NCBI GenBank assembly: GCA_937906775.1
Contig: CALCUD010000078.1
Coordinates: forward strand, 1-22,342
Direction: 5' to 3'
DNA: 22,342 bases
Origin: an uncultured Clostridia bacterium
GTDB taxonomy: Bacteria; Bacillota; Clostridia; Christensenellales; Aristaeellaceae
Of the stretch, positions 1-6,748 are shown in pieces. The stretch's first letter is position 1, and each line of letters starts with the position of its first letter. The notes beneath the pieces were generated by a model, which was not told where the DNA came from, searched no databases, and saw only the letters and a list, made by a program, of their open reading frames with translations. The position numbers and the translations under genes were made by a program.

Positions 1-1048
1 TTGTTACGCTTTTCGGGATGTTGATGCTTTCCAGATTCCGACAGTTGCAAAACGCATTATTGTCAATAATTTTCACGCTGCCCGGGAGCGCAATGTTCTT
101 TAACCCGGTGCAGCAGATGAAAGCGTTTACTCCGATATTCGTCACCGTATTCGGGATAGTGACGTCTGTCAGACAGTAGCAATGAGCGAACGTCTCATAC
201 TCAATGGCCGTCACACCGGCGGGGATCGTCACGGAAGTCAGGTTTTCGCAGCCTTCAAACGCATATGGTCCGATGTAATTCACGCTGGACGGAATTGAGA
301 TGCTTTTCAGGTCTTCACAATAGGAAAACGTATTATCTTCGATACGGGTAAACCCATCCGGGATCGTAAAGGATGTCAGGCCGGAATTGCTGAACGCATT
401 TCTGCCAAAGCTTTTTATTTTACTCGGGACCGTATAGCTTGTCAGGCTTTTGCAGCCCATAAATGTACCGAACCCGAGACTTGTCACGCTGCTTGGGAAT
501 GTCACGCTTTTCAAACTGGTGCAGCCGGCGAATAAACTTTCAGTATCAAGACTCGTCACCGTGTCCGGAATCGTCATGGATGTAAGGCTGCTGCAATCTT
601 GGAAGACCCCCTTTTCGATACTTTTTATGTTAGCCGGAATCGTCAGGGTTTTTAAGCTGGTGCATTCAGCGAAAGTTCCGGATTCGATAGACGTCACAGA
701 GGATGGAAGGTTTACAGTTAAAAGGTTATGGCAACCAGTGAATGCAGACCCTTCAATACGGGTAATACTGTCCGGAATGGTCAGGTTTACCAGCGTGTTG
801 CAACCGTAAAATGCGCAACCGGTAATCGCATTAATCCTGTATCCGTCAACCTCCGAAAGGATCGTCACATCCGGTGTCATATCGGATTCATCGTAACCGT
901 AGCTTTGAATCCATCCGTATCCGGTTTCATCATCCAAGACATATGCAACACCGTCCCGCCATGCTTGGCGCTGAAATGCCCCGGCGGTAGCGATCATCAG
1001 GCAGATCAAAGCCGCCAACAATCCTACAGCCAACAGTTTCTTTTTCAT
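1..1048 (-). CDS. BspA-like leucine-rich repeat secreted protein, partial (3' end beyond window)
   Basis: The minus strand is open from an ATG at 1048 to base 1, giving 349 visible residues with no stop. The protein starts MKKKLLAVGLLAALICL, a typical signal peptide (Lys-rich start, hydrophobic core, Ala-rich end near residue 24). After about 60 unique residues come some eleven repeats of about 23 residues with the BspA-type LRR_5 pattern (TIPDSVT.I...AF..C..L), for example around residues 80-105. Unlike the LRR gene at 2485, these repeats have diverged from each other. A GGGAGG site lies 9 bases before the ATG and supports this start. BspA-type proteins are exported surface or secreted proteins, often linked to adhesion; the ligand here is unknown. 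A C-terminal anchoring domain may lie outside the window. Confidence 0.88.
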   Translation of the reverse strand, partial: MKKKLLAVGLLAALICLMIATAGAFQRQAWRDGVAYVLDDETGYGWIQSYGYDESDMTPDVTILSEVDGYRINAITGCAFYGCNTLVNLTIPDSITRIEGSAFTGCHNLLTVNLPSSVTSIESGTFAECTSLKTLTIPANIKSIEKGVFQDCSSLTSMTIPDTVTSLDTESLFAGCTSLKSVTFPSSVTSLGFGTFMGCKSLTSYTVPSKIKSFGRNAFSNSGLTSFTIPDGFTRIEDNTFSYCEDLKSISIPSSVNYIGPYAFEGCENLTSVTIPAGVTAIEYETFAHCYCLTDVTIPNTVTNIGVNAFICCTGLKNIALPGSVKIIDNNAFCNCRNLESINIPKSVT

Positions 1049-1074
1049 ATCCCCGCGCCTCCCGAATCAAAAAA

Positions 1075-1133
1075 ATATAAAACTGCAAACCAACAACTGT
1101 CGATAAAGTAGCATTTGGACAGGTGCCTGTCAA
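1075..1133 (-). promoter_or_regulatory. Predicted promoter(s) of the left LRR gene, with palindrome
   Basis: On the minus strand TTGACA (1133-1128) is followed after 17 bases by TACTTT (1110-1105). A second pair, TCGACA (1103-1098) and TTATAT (1080-1075), also has a 17-base spacer. Either could drive the LRR gene starting at 1048. A GACAGG-TG-CCTGTC palindrome (1118-1131) covers the 3' half of the first -35 box and part of the spacer, where an operator could sit. This is sequence pattern only. Confidence 0.45.
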
Positions 1134-1401
1134 GAACAGTACGGAGAAAGAGCAGGCTGGAGAACGCGCAGGTGCGGGCGTGGGACCTGAAAGGAAGATG
1201 TCCGCGGGACGGTGAAGGATGTTTCTGAGTGGGACCGGGGACAGATGGCAGAAGATTCCCCCTTCTTTTTAACTTATGCACGAATGGCATTTCCCTGACT
1301 CAGAAGGTAGAGACAGTACTGATTGGGCCAGGCGGGTCCCGCGCGGCGCTGCGGACCGGACCCGGGGCCATTGGGGCGCGCGGCCGTCGCAATCTCGCGG
1401 G
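1134..1401. other. Intergenic stretch without a supported gene
   Basis: Several short frames are open here on both strands but lack ribosome sites and recognisable protein content. The segment holds a GGGGA/TCCCC inverted pair (about 1236-1261) and a GC-rich block (1330-1400) that abuts the broken 3' end of the portal fragment. Confidence 0.4.
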
Positions 1402-2139
1402 TTAAACGCCGGGGCAGATGTGCTCCAGTTCGCTGGCGCCCCAGCCGTTCTCCGCTTCCGTTTCGCGGAACGGGAGCTCCCGGCCGACGAAACGGAGAAC
1501 GCGGGAGTGGTGGATGCGGACGGTGCGGACCGTCGGGAGGGTCAGCTCCGCCTCGTAATACGCCGGGAGGCCGAAGTCGGAATCGTCCAGATCCGTGACC
1601 AGCTCCGCCGACGGGGCGATGCCCTGCGCGCGGTCAAGGACCAGCAGGCCCTGAAAGCTGTCCGGGAGGTGGCTGTCCGGATCGAGGGGCTGATCCAGCA
1701 GATCCTCCTCCCCGCGGATCACGATCAGGGCGATGGCTCCGCCGTAGAGGCGCGCCCAGCGGATCGCGTTGGCAAGCTCCTGCCGGACTGAGTGGCGGGC
1801 TTCCAGGCGTTTGAGTCTTGAGAGCGCTTCATCCGGGAGATCCGCGGAGAGGCGGTACCACGCGCGGGTCATGTCCTCCGCCGGCATATCGATGATGCGT
1901 TTCACGATCCAGTTCGTCCGGTAGGCCGTCGTGAGCAGCTCCGTGTTCGCGGTGAGGCCGTTGCGGAAGAAGGTGCCGGAGGACAAAAGCGGCGAATTCT
2001 CGCCAAGGGACGCGAGGGCGTTCGCATAGCCGTCCGCCGCGGAGAGCAGTCTCGCAACGGAGGAAGGATTGCGGGACGGACTCCGGGCGGGCGGTGCGCG
2101 GCGGGATTTCGCGCGGGAGGGTTTGCAGTGGCGGGACAT
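1402..2139 (-). pseudogene. Phage portal-like protein (DUF1073 family), N-terminal fragment
   Basis: The 245-residue frame matches the N-terminal half of DUF1073 portal-like proteins from tailed phages: after a basic, poorly conserved start come TAYRTNWIVKRIIDMPAEDM (about residue 75), the Arg/Tyr segment WYRLSADLP, ARLYGGAIALIVI, and VRIHHSRVLRFVGRELP. Portal proteins form the ring through which phage DNA enters the capsid. Family members are usually well over 400 residues. Here the frame stops just after WGASELEHI, in the middle of the conserved core, and no other frame continues the match, so the gene is truncated at about 1410. I chose the ATG at 2139 because TTGGAG lies 6 bases upstream; the frame is open to 2232 but that part is the repeat at 2158-2238. 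No other virion gene is near, so it is debris. Confidence 0.75.
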
Positions 2140-2157
2140 AACATTCTCCAATACATC

Positions 2158-2238
2158 TGCGACGGGGTCGGCTATGCCGAATCGTCGCAATACGGTCGCC
2201 GGCGCGGCGAGGTTTGCCAAAGGCGAAATCACCGCGCC
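2158..2238. repeat. Double-hairpin palindromic repeat, copy 1
   Basis: Two adjacent nested palindromes. Unit A (2158-2189): outer arms TGCGACG/CGTCGCA, inner arms TCGGC/GCCGA. Unit B (2201-2238): outer arms GGCGCGG/CCGCGCC, inner TTTGCC/GGCGAA with one mismatch. The same two-unit layout, with strong similarity in unit B and the spacer, recurs at 9413-9493. It resembles REP/BIME-type elements. It lies 18 bases before the start of the portal fragment. Confidence 0.7.
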
Positions 2239-2263
2239 TTATTGAAAAGAAGATAATGAATAG

Positions 2264-2355
2264 AAACGGACCGGGGTGAGCCGGTCCGCATGGTTTTCGA
2301 CGGTAGCATTATATCATACGGGGGTGTGAAAGGATGTGAAAGGAAGGGAAAAGTT
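2264..2355. repeat. Dispersed intergenic repeat, copy 1 (GC hairpin plus purine-rich tail)
   Basis: This about 92-base segment aligns along its length with 20001-20092. It contains the hairpin CGGACCGG/CCGGTCCG (8-bp stem), then GACGGTA.CATTATA, then a purine-rich tail of GTGAA/GGGAAA motifs. Read on the minus strand it contains TATAAT followed by the hairpin and a T-rich run, which looks like a promoter box leading straight into a terminator. Its function is unknown. Confidence 0.7.
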
Positions 2356-2418
2356 ACAGAATATAAACCAGCGGTATGATGCAGACAAAGCAATCAGGCA
2401 TCGCAAATGATAAAACAC

Positions 2419-2447
2419 TTGAATTTGCTATAGTTCTGAAGTAATAT
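2419..2447 (+). promoter_or_regulatory. Predicted sigma70-type promoter of the LRR gene at 2485
   Basis: TTGAAT (2419-2424), a 17-base spacer and TAATAT (2442-2447) lie just upstream of the gene and would give a leader of about 30 bases ending in the AAAGGAG ribosome site. Confidence 0.6.
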
Positions 2448-2484
2448 TGGTTTTGGATACCGATGTTAAAGGAGAAAAAAGAAA

Positions 2485-3918
2485 ATGAAAAAGTCGTTGA
2501 TTTCTGTATTTTGCATGATCCTATTGATCTCCTTGGCAATCTGCGCATCAATTCAAGCTGAACAATACGAAAATTCAGAGAAGCAACTTATTGAAGGCAG
2601 CGAATATAACTATTATATTCTGGAAGATGATACGATACAAATATGTAAGTATAAAGGTAAAGAAGCCGAGATAATCATACCTGACAAAATAGATAACAAA
2701 AAAGTAGTTAGCATTGGGAATAATGCATTTGAATATTGTAAATCCCTTACTTCCGTCACGATCCCGGACAGCGTTACCAGCATCGGGGATTATGCATTTT
2801 ATTTTTGCGAATCACTCACTTCCATTACGATCCCGAAAAGTGTTACTGCCATCGGTATTAATCCTTTTATCTTTACAAATGTAAAAATATTGATTAGTCC
2901 TGATAATCAGAACTTTGCTGTCATAGATAACGCACTGTTCAATAAAGCAGAAAAAAAGCTCATCAGCTATCCCTATAACTCTTCAAGGGATAGCTATGAA
3001 ATACCTTATGGAATCACATCAATCGGGGATGCGGCATTCTACCATTGCGAATCCCTTACTTCCATCACGATTCCGGACAGCGTTATCAGCATCGGAGATG
3101 ATGCATTTAATTATTGCGAATCACTCACTTCCATCACGATCCCGGACAGCGTTATCAGCATCGGGGATCGTGCATTTAATTATTGCGAATCACTCACTTC
3201 CATCACGATCCCGGACAGCGTTATCAGCATCGGGGATTCTGCATTTAATTTTTGCGAATCACTCACTTCCATCACGATCCCGGACAGCGTTACCAGCATC
3301 GGAGATTCTGCATTTTATAATTGCAAATCACTCACTTCCATCACGATCTCGGACAGCGTTACCAGCATCGGGGTTTATGCATTTAATTTTTGCGAATCAC
3401 TCACTTCCATCACGATCCCGAACAGCGTTATCAGCATCGGGGATCGTGCATTTAATCATTGCGAATCACTCACTTCCATCACGATCCCGAACAGCGTTAC
3501 CAGCATCGGAGATTCTGCATTTAATTCTTGCGAATCACTCACTTCCATCACGATCCCGGACAGCGTTACCAGCATCGGGGATTATGCATTTAGTTATTGC
3601 GTATCACTCACTTCCATCACGATCCCGGACAGCATTACCAGCATCGGGGATTATGCATTTTATTATTGCAAATCACTCACTTCCATCACGATCCCGGACA
3701 ATGTTACCAGCATCGGGGAATATGCATTTCAGAGGTGCGAATCCCTTACTTCCATCACGATCCCGAAAAGTGTAGTAAATATAAGCAAATCTACTTTCGC
3801 GGCTTGTTCTGATGAACTCATTCTGACTGTCGAACGTGACTCATACGCAGAAAAATATGCAAAACAAAACAGGTATCACTATCAATACACAGACTATCTC
3901 GACTGGCTCTATAACTGA
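2485..3918 (+). CDS. BspA-like leucine-rich repeat secreted protein with 11 near-identical repeats
   Basis: Complete 477-residue protein. Residues 1-25 form a signal peptide (MKKSLISVFCMILLISLAI, Ala-rich end). After a short unique region, two LRR_5 units (about residues 76-122) are followed by a 50-residue break, then eleven tandem 23-residue units (about 182-434) of the form GD.AF..C.SLTSITIPDSVTSI, then a Tyr-rich tail ending DYLDWLYN. BspA-type LRR proteins are exported and often bind host or matrix molecules; no wall-anchor signal is visible, so it is probably secreted. AAAGGAG lies 10 bases before the ATG. A promoter (2419-2447) and a terminator (3938-3967) make it a single-gene unit. 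Its DNA is much more AT-rich than the flanking phage remnants. Confidence 0.9.
   Translation: MKKSLISVFCMILLISLAICASIQAEQYENSEKQLIEGSEYNYYILEDDTIQICKYKGKEAEIIIPDKIDNKKVVSIGNNAFEYCKSLTSVTIPDSVTSIGDYAFYFCESLTSITIPKSVTAIGINPFIFTNVKILISPDNQNFAVIDNALFNKAEKKLISYPYNSSRDSYEIPYGITSIGDAAFYHCESLTSITIPDSVISIGDDAFNYCESLTSITIPDSVISIGDRAFNYCESLTSITIPDSVISIGDSAFNFCESLTSITIPDSVTSIGDSAFYNCKSLTSITISDSVTSIGVYAFNFCESLTSITIPNSVISIGDRAFNHCESLTSITIPNSVTSIGDSAFNSCESLTSITIPDSVTSIGDYAFSYCVSLTSITIPDSITSIGDYAFYYCKSLTSITIPDNVTSIGEYAFQRCESLTSITIPKSVVNISKSTFAACSDELILTVERDSYAEKYAKQNRYHYQYTDYLDWLYN
3028..3786 (+). repeat. Tandem array of eleven 69-bp coding repeats
   Basis: Eleven in-frame units of exactly 69 bp encode the 23-residue LRR units. 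Most of each unit (CACTCACTTCCATCACGAT and CAGCATCGGGGAT) is identical at the DNA level, while the codons around AF..C vary from unit to unit (YH, NY, NF, YN, NH, NS, SY, YY, QR). The arrangement points to recent amplification or gene conversion. Confidence 0.9.
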
Positions 3919-3937
3919 TTGCATTAACCATCCATTT

Positions 3938-3967
3938 CCCGCAGGAATTCCTGCGGGATTTTTTATA
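3938..3967 (+). terminator. Rho-independent terminator after the LRR gene
   Basis: A perfect 20-base palindrome, arms CCCGCAGGAA and TTCCTGCGGG (3938-3957), is followed by ATTTTTTATAT. It lies 20 bases after the LRR stop codon. Confidence 0.85.
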
Positions 3968-4024
3968 TATATCTTTACGCCCGTTATTTCAATTAAGGCT
4001 TGGATGAAAACACAAAAATAAACT

Positions 4025-4243
4025 TCACCTGCAGTCTGCACAGGTCAAGAAGCATTCATAATATGCATCGCCGGAAAGCGCGCGGACGCGGACGGGATAC
4101 TTGCAGTTGCAACCTTCAAAGAAGTACCGGATCGGGCGCGCGGTATACTCACGAAGCACCACACGCCCGCAGTCGGAACCGGGCCGTGGGCGGATGTCCG
4201 GAAGAGCACAGACAGGAACCGCGCACCCGCAGGACTGCGGACC
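4025..4243 (-). pseudogene. Possible C-terminal fragment of a cysteine-rich (zinc-ribbon-like) protein
   Basis: The last about 70 codons of a minus-strand frame ending in TGA at 4027-4025 read like real protein: SCGCAVPVC, then SDCGRVVLREYT, YFFEGCNCKYP, and a tail YYECFLTCADCR. The paired cysteines suggest zinc binding. The frame stays open upstream to about 4472 but that part is low-complexity Arg/Pro/Ala sequence without any ATG, GTG or TTG start or a ribosome site, so at most the 3' end of a gene survives. Small Cys-rich proteins of this kind are common in phages, and other phage remnants are near. The family was not recognised and the call could be wrong. Confidence 0.3.
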
Positions 4244-4554
4244 CGCGCGGCGGTGAGCGGGCCGGAACGGACCGCAGGCCTTGCGGGAAGCGCGCCGCCG
4301 CGATTCCGGGGATCCACCGACGGGCGCAGCGGAACGCCGCGTCCCGGCGGAATTCCCCTCCGGAATCGCGGATGAAGGTGCGCAAACGCAGAGGCCTTTT
4401 CCGCCGCCGCAGGGGGCCCGGCGGCCCGGGGGAAGCGCGCGGGTGGCGGTGGGCCCGAGGAGTTGCGGGACTCAAATAGGGCGGAAGGGTGGGATTGATA
4501 TCTACACAACTAAATAAAAAGACACAAAACAGTGATATAATTTACTCAAACGCA
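4244..4554. other. Intergenic: GC-rich block then AT-rich block, no supported gene
   Basis: Bases 4244-4480 are extremely GC-rich and open in several frames on both strands, all giving Arg/Pro/Gly/Ala-rich sequence with no family resemblance. Composition switches abruptly near 4500 to AT-rich sequence that belongs with the next gene. Confidence 0.4.
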
Positions 4555-5055
4555 TTACTTTTGAACAGATTTGTTCTTTTTATTACGTTTATGAATATAT
4601 TCATGCGGCATAACAAAAGAGATTGCAAAATTATATTTTTTTAGGGACCTAACAACTGTAGGCGTCATAAATAATCGTTGACAAGAAGGACATGCGTAAT
4701 AATATACCATTATTGCCCTTTTGAATTTATATCCAAAAACTATTTTACCACGATTTTCTACTAATGATTTATTGTCAAAAGGACATTTCAATGAAGAACG
4801 GCAATATACTTTATTTGAAAACAATTTCGTTTTGACATCCGGCAGATTATCAATAGAAAACTTTATATTTGTAGCCGGAGTATTATTTATATGTTTTTCT
4901 TTTTGATCAGATACTTTACAAGAAGGACAATTGATATAATCGCAATGATGATACCGACAAGTATAAATACCGCCTGAATATAAACAATAAGTACACAAGT
5001 GACGGGGCTTACTAACTATTACAGCATTGACTTGGCTCCAGTCTGCTTTATACAA
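4555..5055 (-). CDS. Cysteine-rich zinc-ribbon-like protein, probably 5'-truncated
   Basis: The 166-residue frame from a TTG codon holds ten cysteines in two groups: C21-x2-C24, C33, C38, C43-x2-C46 in the N-terminal third, and C85, C91, C122-x2-C125 toward the C terminus (YYYACPSCQRLFMTPTVV). This spacing fits two zinc-ribbon modules; the tail is basic (KRNKKNKSVQK). The family is not recognised. The only start is TTG without a clear ribosome site. The same frame is open upstream through codons reading KKCPGNCKLY, another Cys pair, to about 5125, and stops inside the hairpin repeat at 5116-5163. So the original start was probably lost when the upstream DNA was replaced. The gene is very AT-rich beside GC-rich neighbours, consistent with acquisition from another source. 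Confidence 0.5.
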   Translation of the reverse strand: MYKADWSQVNAVIVSKPRHLCTYCLYSGGIYTCRYHHCDYINCPSCKVSDQKEKHINNTPATNIKFSIDNLPDVKTKLFSNKVYCRSSLKCPFDNKSLVENRGKIVFGYKFKRAIMVYYYACPSCQRLFMTPTVVRSLKKYNFAISFVMPHEYIHKRNKKNKSVQK

Positions 5056-5082
5056 TTTACAATTACCGGGGCATTTCTTACC

Positions 5083-5103
5083 TGAATGTGAAAGAATGGG
5101 AAA
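5083..5103. repeat. Partial copy of the purine-rich tail of the dispersed repeat
   Basis: GAATGTGAAAGAATGGGAAA resembles the tail of the repeats at 2264-2355 and 20001-20092 (GGATGTGAAGGGATGGGAAA in the latter, 17 of 20 identical). It has no GC hairpin of its own and is followed directly by the GGGGCTGTCTCA hairpin. Confidence 0.4.
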
Positions 5104-5115
5104 TAGCGTGAAAAA

Positions 5116-5163
5116 GGGGCTGTCTCACTAAGTGATCTATTCAGATCATTTTGAGACAGCCCC
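5116..5163. repeat. GGGGCTGTCTCA hairpin repeat, copy 1; likely terminator for the surface-protein gene
   Basis: Outer arms GGGGCTGTCTCA (5116-5127) and TGAGACAGCCCC (5152-5163) enclose inner arms TGATCT/AGATCA. On the minus strand the hairpin lies 13 bases after the stop of the gene at 5177 and is followed by TTTTT, so it should terminate that transcript. A second copy lies at 7015-7059 in the same orientation. Confidence 0.75.
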
Positions 5164-5176
5164 GTTTCGATTGCTG

Positions 5177-6664
5177 TTAATTATGCTTTTTCTTCTTCTG
5201 GATCAAGCCGACTGTTCCCAGGGATACGAGGCACAGGAGAGTCAGCAGCGCTATGGGTGTGCTGTCACCGGTGGGGGGCAGCGGGGGAACCTTGATCGTG
5301 AAGGACGTGATGGCTTTCTTTTCGCCGCTCTTGTAGCCGGAGACGATGGCCAGCTTATGCTTGCCTCCAGCCAAACTCTGCAGGAAGGAGGGCTTCAGGA
5401 AGATGACCGTGGAACCTCTAGCAGAGGTGTAGTTGGTGGGATCCACGGTCTTGTCATCCACTTCGACGCGGATGAAGAGCTCATAGTCGGCGTCGGAACG
5501 GAACTTCAGGCCATACTGCGAATCCTTGGACCATTCGCTGTTCTGACCTTCGATGATGATCGGATCGGGTTCGGAGGTGGGGGTAGGAGTGGGTGTGGGA
5601 ATCGGAGTAGGAGTAGGAGTCAGAGTCGGAGTAGGAGTAGGAGTAGGAGCCGGAGTAGGAGTGGAAGTGGGGGTAGGAGTGGGTGTCGGAGACGCGGCTA
5701 ACCATCCGGCATAGAGGGTGGTATTTTTCGTTACGGGCGTGGAGAAGTCATAAGCCTTGGTGCAGTCCGCGTCGGTAAACCAACCGGTGAAGGTCATGCC
5801 GGTCCGGGTGGGATCAGCGGGCTTCGTGGCGGTCTTGCCGTAATCAAAGGTCTGAGGATCGACCGCGCTGCCGCCGTTGCTTTCGAAGGTGACGGTCACC
5901 GGCACAGCTGCCCAACCGGCATAGAGGGTGGTATTTTTCGTTACGGGCGTGGAGAAGTCATAAGCATTGGTGCAGTCCGCGTCGGTGAACCAACCGGTGA
6001 AGGTCATGCCGGTTTGGGTGGGATCAGCGGGCTTCGTGGCGGTCTTGCCGTAATCAAAGGTCTGGGGATCGACCGCGCTGCCGCCGTTGGTATTGAAGGT
6101 CACGGTTACTGTAGGATCCTTGACCAGAATGACTTGACCGCCATAATACTGAGGCACAAGCTCGTATGGAGAAGAATTTTTGTCAAAAAACAAGAATTGA
6201 CCGGTAGTGGCATAGCAGGCTTCGGTGTCTGGATTTTGCAACTGACTTTCAGTTTGAACAGTACCTGTTGCATCTAAGGTCAATGTATTGCCGTTTTTGC
6301 CGGTAATGGTACATTTGATTGAGTCGTTTTTGTCAATGTTAATTGATGTTACATGGTCGACGGTGTCAAACAGGTATGTCATTTCTGTTTGGGTGGGTAT
6401 GCGCCAACCGTCAGGTATGTCATAATCGGAAATAGGTCTTTGATCCTCACTATAATAATCGTTGTAATCGACGACCATATCTCCAGTACTATTAACCTTA
6501 ACAAGGTAAACGGGTTTGTTGTCGAAGGAATACAGTAAGGGGGTTTTTGCGTAATACAGACCGCCCTCCCACAATTGGACGCCTTCAATATCTGCCAGCG
6601 CGGACACGGCAAACACGCACAGCAACACGGTCAACAAGGCAAATACTTTGATCTTTATCTTCAT
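5177..6664 (-). CDS. LPPTG wall-anchored surface protein with two InlB B-repeats
   Basis: The 495-residue protein begins MKIKIKVFALLTVLLCVFAV, a signal peptide ending ALA. Residues about 25-180 are a unique domain containing DIPDGWRIPTQTEMTYLF, reminiscent of SUMF/lectin-like GWR.PT segments. Two InlB B-repeat (Listeria-Bacteroides repeat) modules follow (about 185-250 and 257-321; VTVTFNTNGG, TGWFTDADCT, TTLYAGW). A Thr-Pro linker spans about 322-364, a beta-rich domain about 365-460, then the sorting signal LPPTG (462-466), a hydrophobic stretch and a KKKKHN tail, the classic layout for sortase attachment to peptidoglycan. I chose ATG 6664 over the longer open frame to 6853 because GTGAGG lies 8 bases upstream and the signal peptide starts there. 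Likely role: adhesion or surface structure. The gene lies between two copies of one hairpin repeat. Confidence 0.88.
   Translation of the reverse strand: MKIKIKVFALLTVLLCVFAVSALADIEGVQLWEGGLYYAKTPLLYSFDNKPVYLVKVNSTGDMVVDYNDYYSEDQRPISDYDIPDGWRIPTQTEMTYLFDTVDHVTSINIDKNDSIKCTITGKNGNTLTLDATGTVQTESQLQNPDTEACYATTGQFLFFDKNSSPYELVPQYYGGQVILVKDPTVTVTFNTNGGSAVDPQTFDYGKTATKPADPTQTGMTFTGWFTDADCTNAYDFSTPVTKNTTLYAGWAAVPVTVTFESNGGSAVDPQTFDYGKTATKPADPTRTGMTFTGWFTDADCTKAYDFSTPVTKNTTLYAGWLAASPTPTPTPTSTPTPAPTPTPTPTLTPTPTPIPTPTPTPTSEPDPIIIEGQNSEWSKDSQYGLKFRSDADYELFIRVEVDDKTVDPTNYTSARGSTVIFLKPSFLQSLAGGKHKLAIVSGYKSGEKKAITSFTIKVPPLPPTGDSTPIALLTLLCLVSLGTVGLIQKKKKHN
5572..5699 (-). repeat. Thr-Pro linker tract built of degenerate 6-bp repeats
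   Basis: The coding strand repeats ACTCCT-type hexamers for about 125 bases, encoding alternating Thr and Pro with scattered Ser, Ala, Leu and Ile. The plus strand is nearly all purine and T (GGAGTA repeats). Slippage could change the linker length without shifting the frame. Confidence 0.75.
5705..6100 (-). repeat. Duplicated InlB-repeat coding unit (210-bp period)
   Basis: The segment around 5705-5890 is repeated at 5915-6100, offset 210 bp (70 residues). Apart from the ends, only about five bases differ over about 170. The duplication is recent or kept alike by gene conversion. Confidence 0.85.
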
Positions 6665-6719
6665 ATCCAAAACCTCACTTTGCATAACAAGAGCGGGACA
6701 ACAAACCATACCAAATAAT

Positions 6720-6748
6720 AGTATACACCAAATCCAGATGCCTGAAAA
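6720..6748 (-). promoter_or_regulatory. Possible promoter of the surface-protein gene
   Basis: On the minus strand TTTTCA (6748-6743), a 17-base spacer and TATACT (6725-6720) lie about 55 bases upstream of the ATG at 6664. The -35 box is weak. Confidence 0.35.

Noticed and set aside
1045..1290. Minus-strand 81-codon frame upstream of the left LRR gene
   Set aside because: It overlaps the LRR start and promoter region and its translation is unlike any protein family.
2996..3775. A 259-codon second frame in the LRR gene
   Set aside because: It is the shifted frame of the 69-bp repeats, which have no stop in that frame, and it has no ribosome site.
3028..3786. CRISPR-like repeat array
   Set aside because: The repeats are contiguous 69-bp coding units without distinct spacers, and no cas gene is present.
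4000..4479. Plus-strand 159-codon frame (and minus frames of 154 and 108 codons)
   Set aside because: Arg/Pro/Gly-rich translations of a GC-rich block, no ribosome site, no family resemblance.
5132..5701. Plus-strand frame with Arg-Ser repeats
   Set aside because: It is the complement of the Thr-Pro linker and neighbouring domain of the LPPTG protein.
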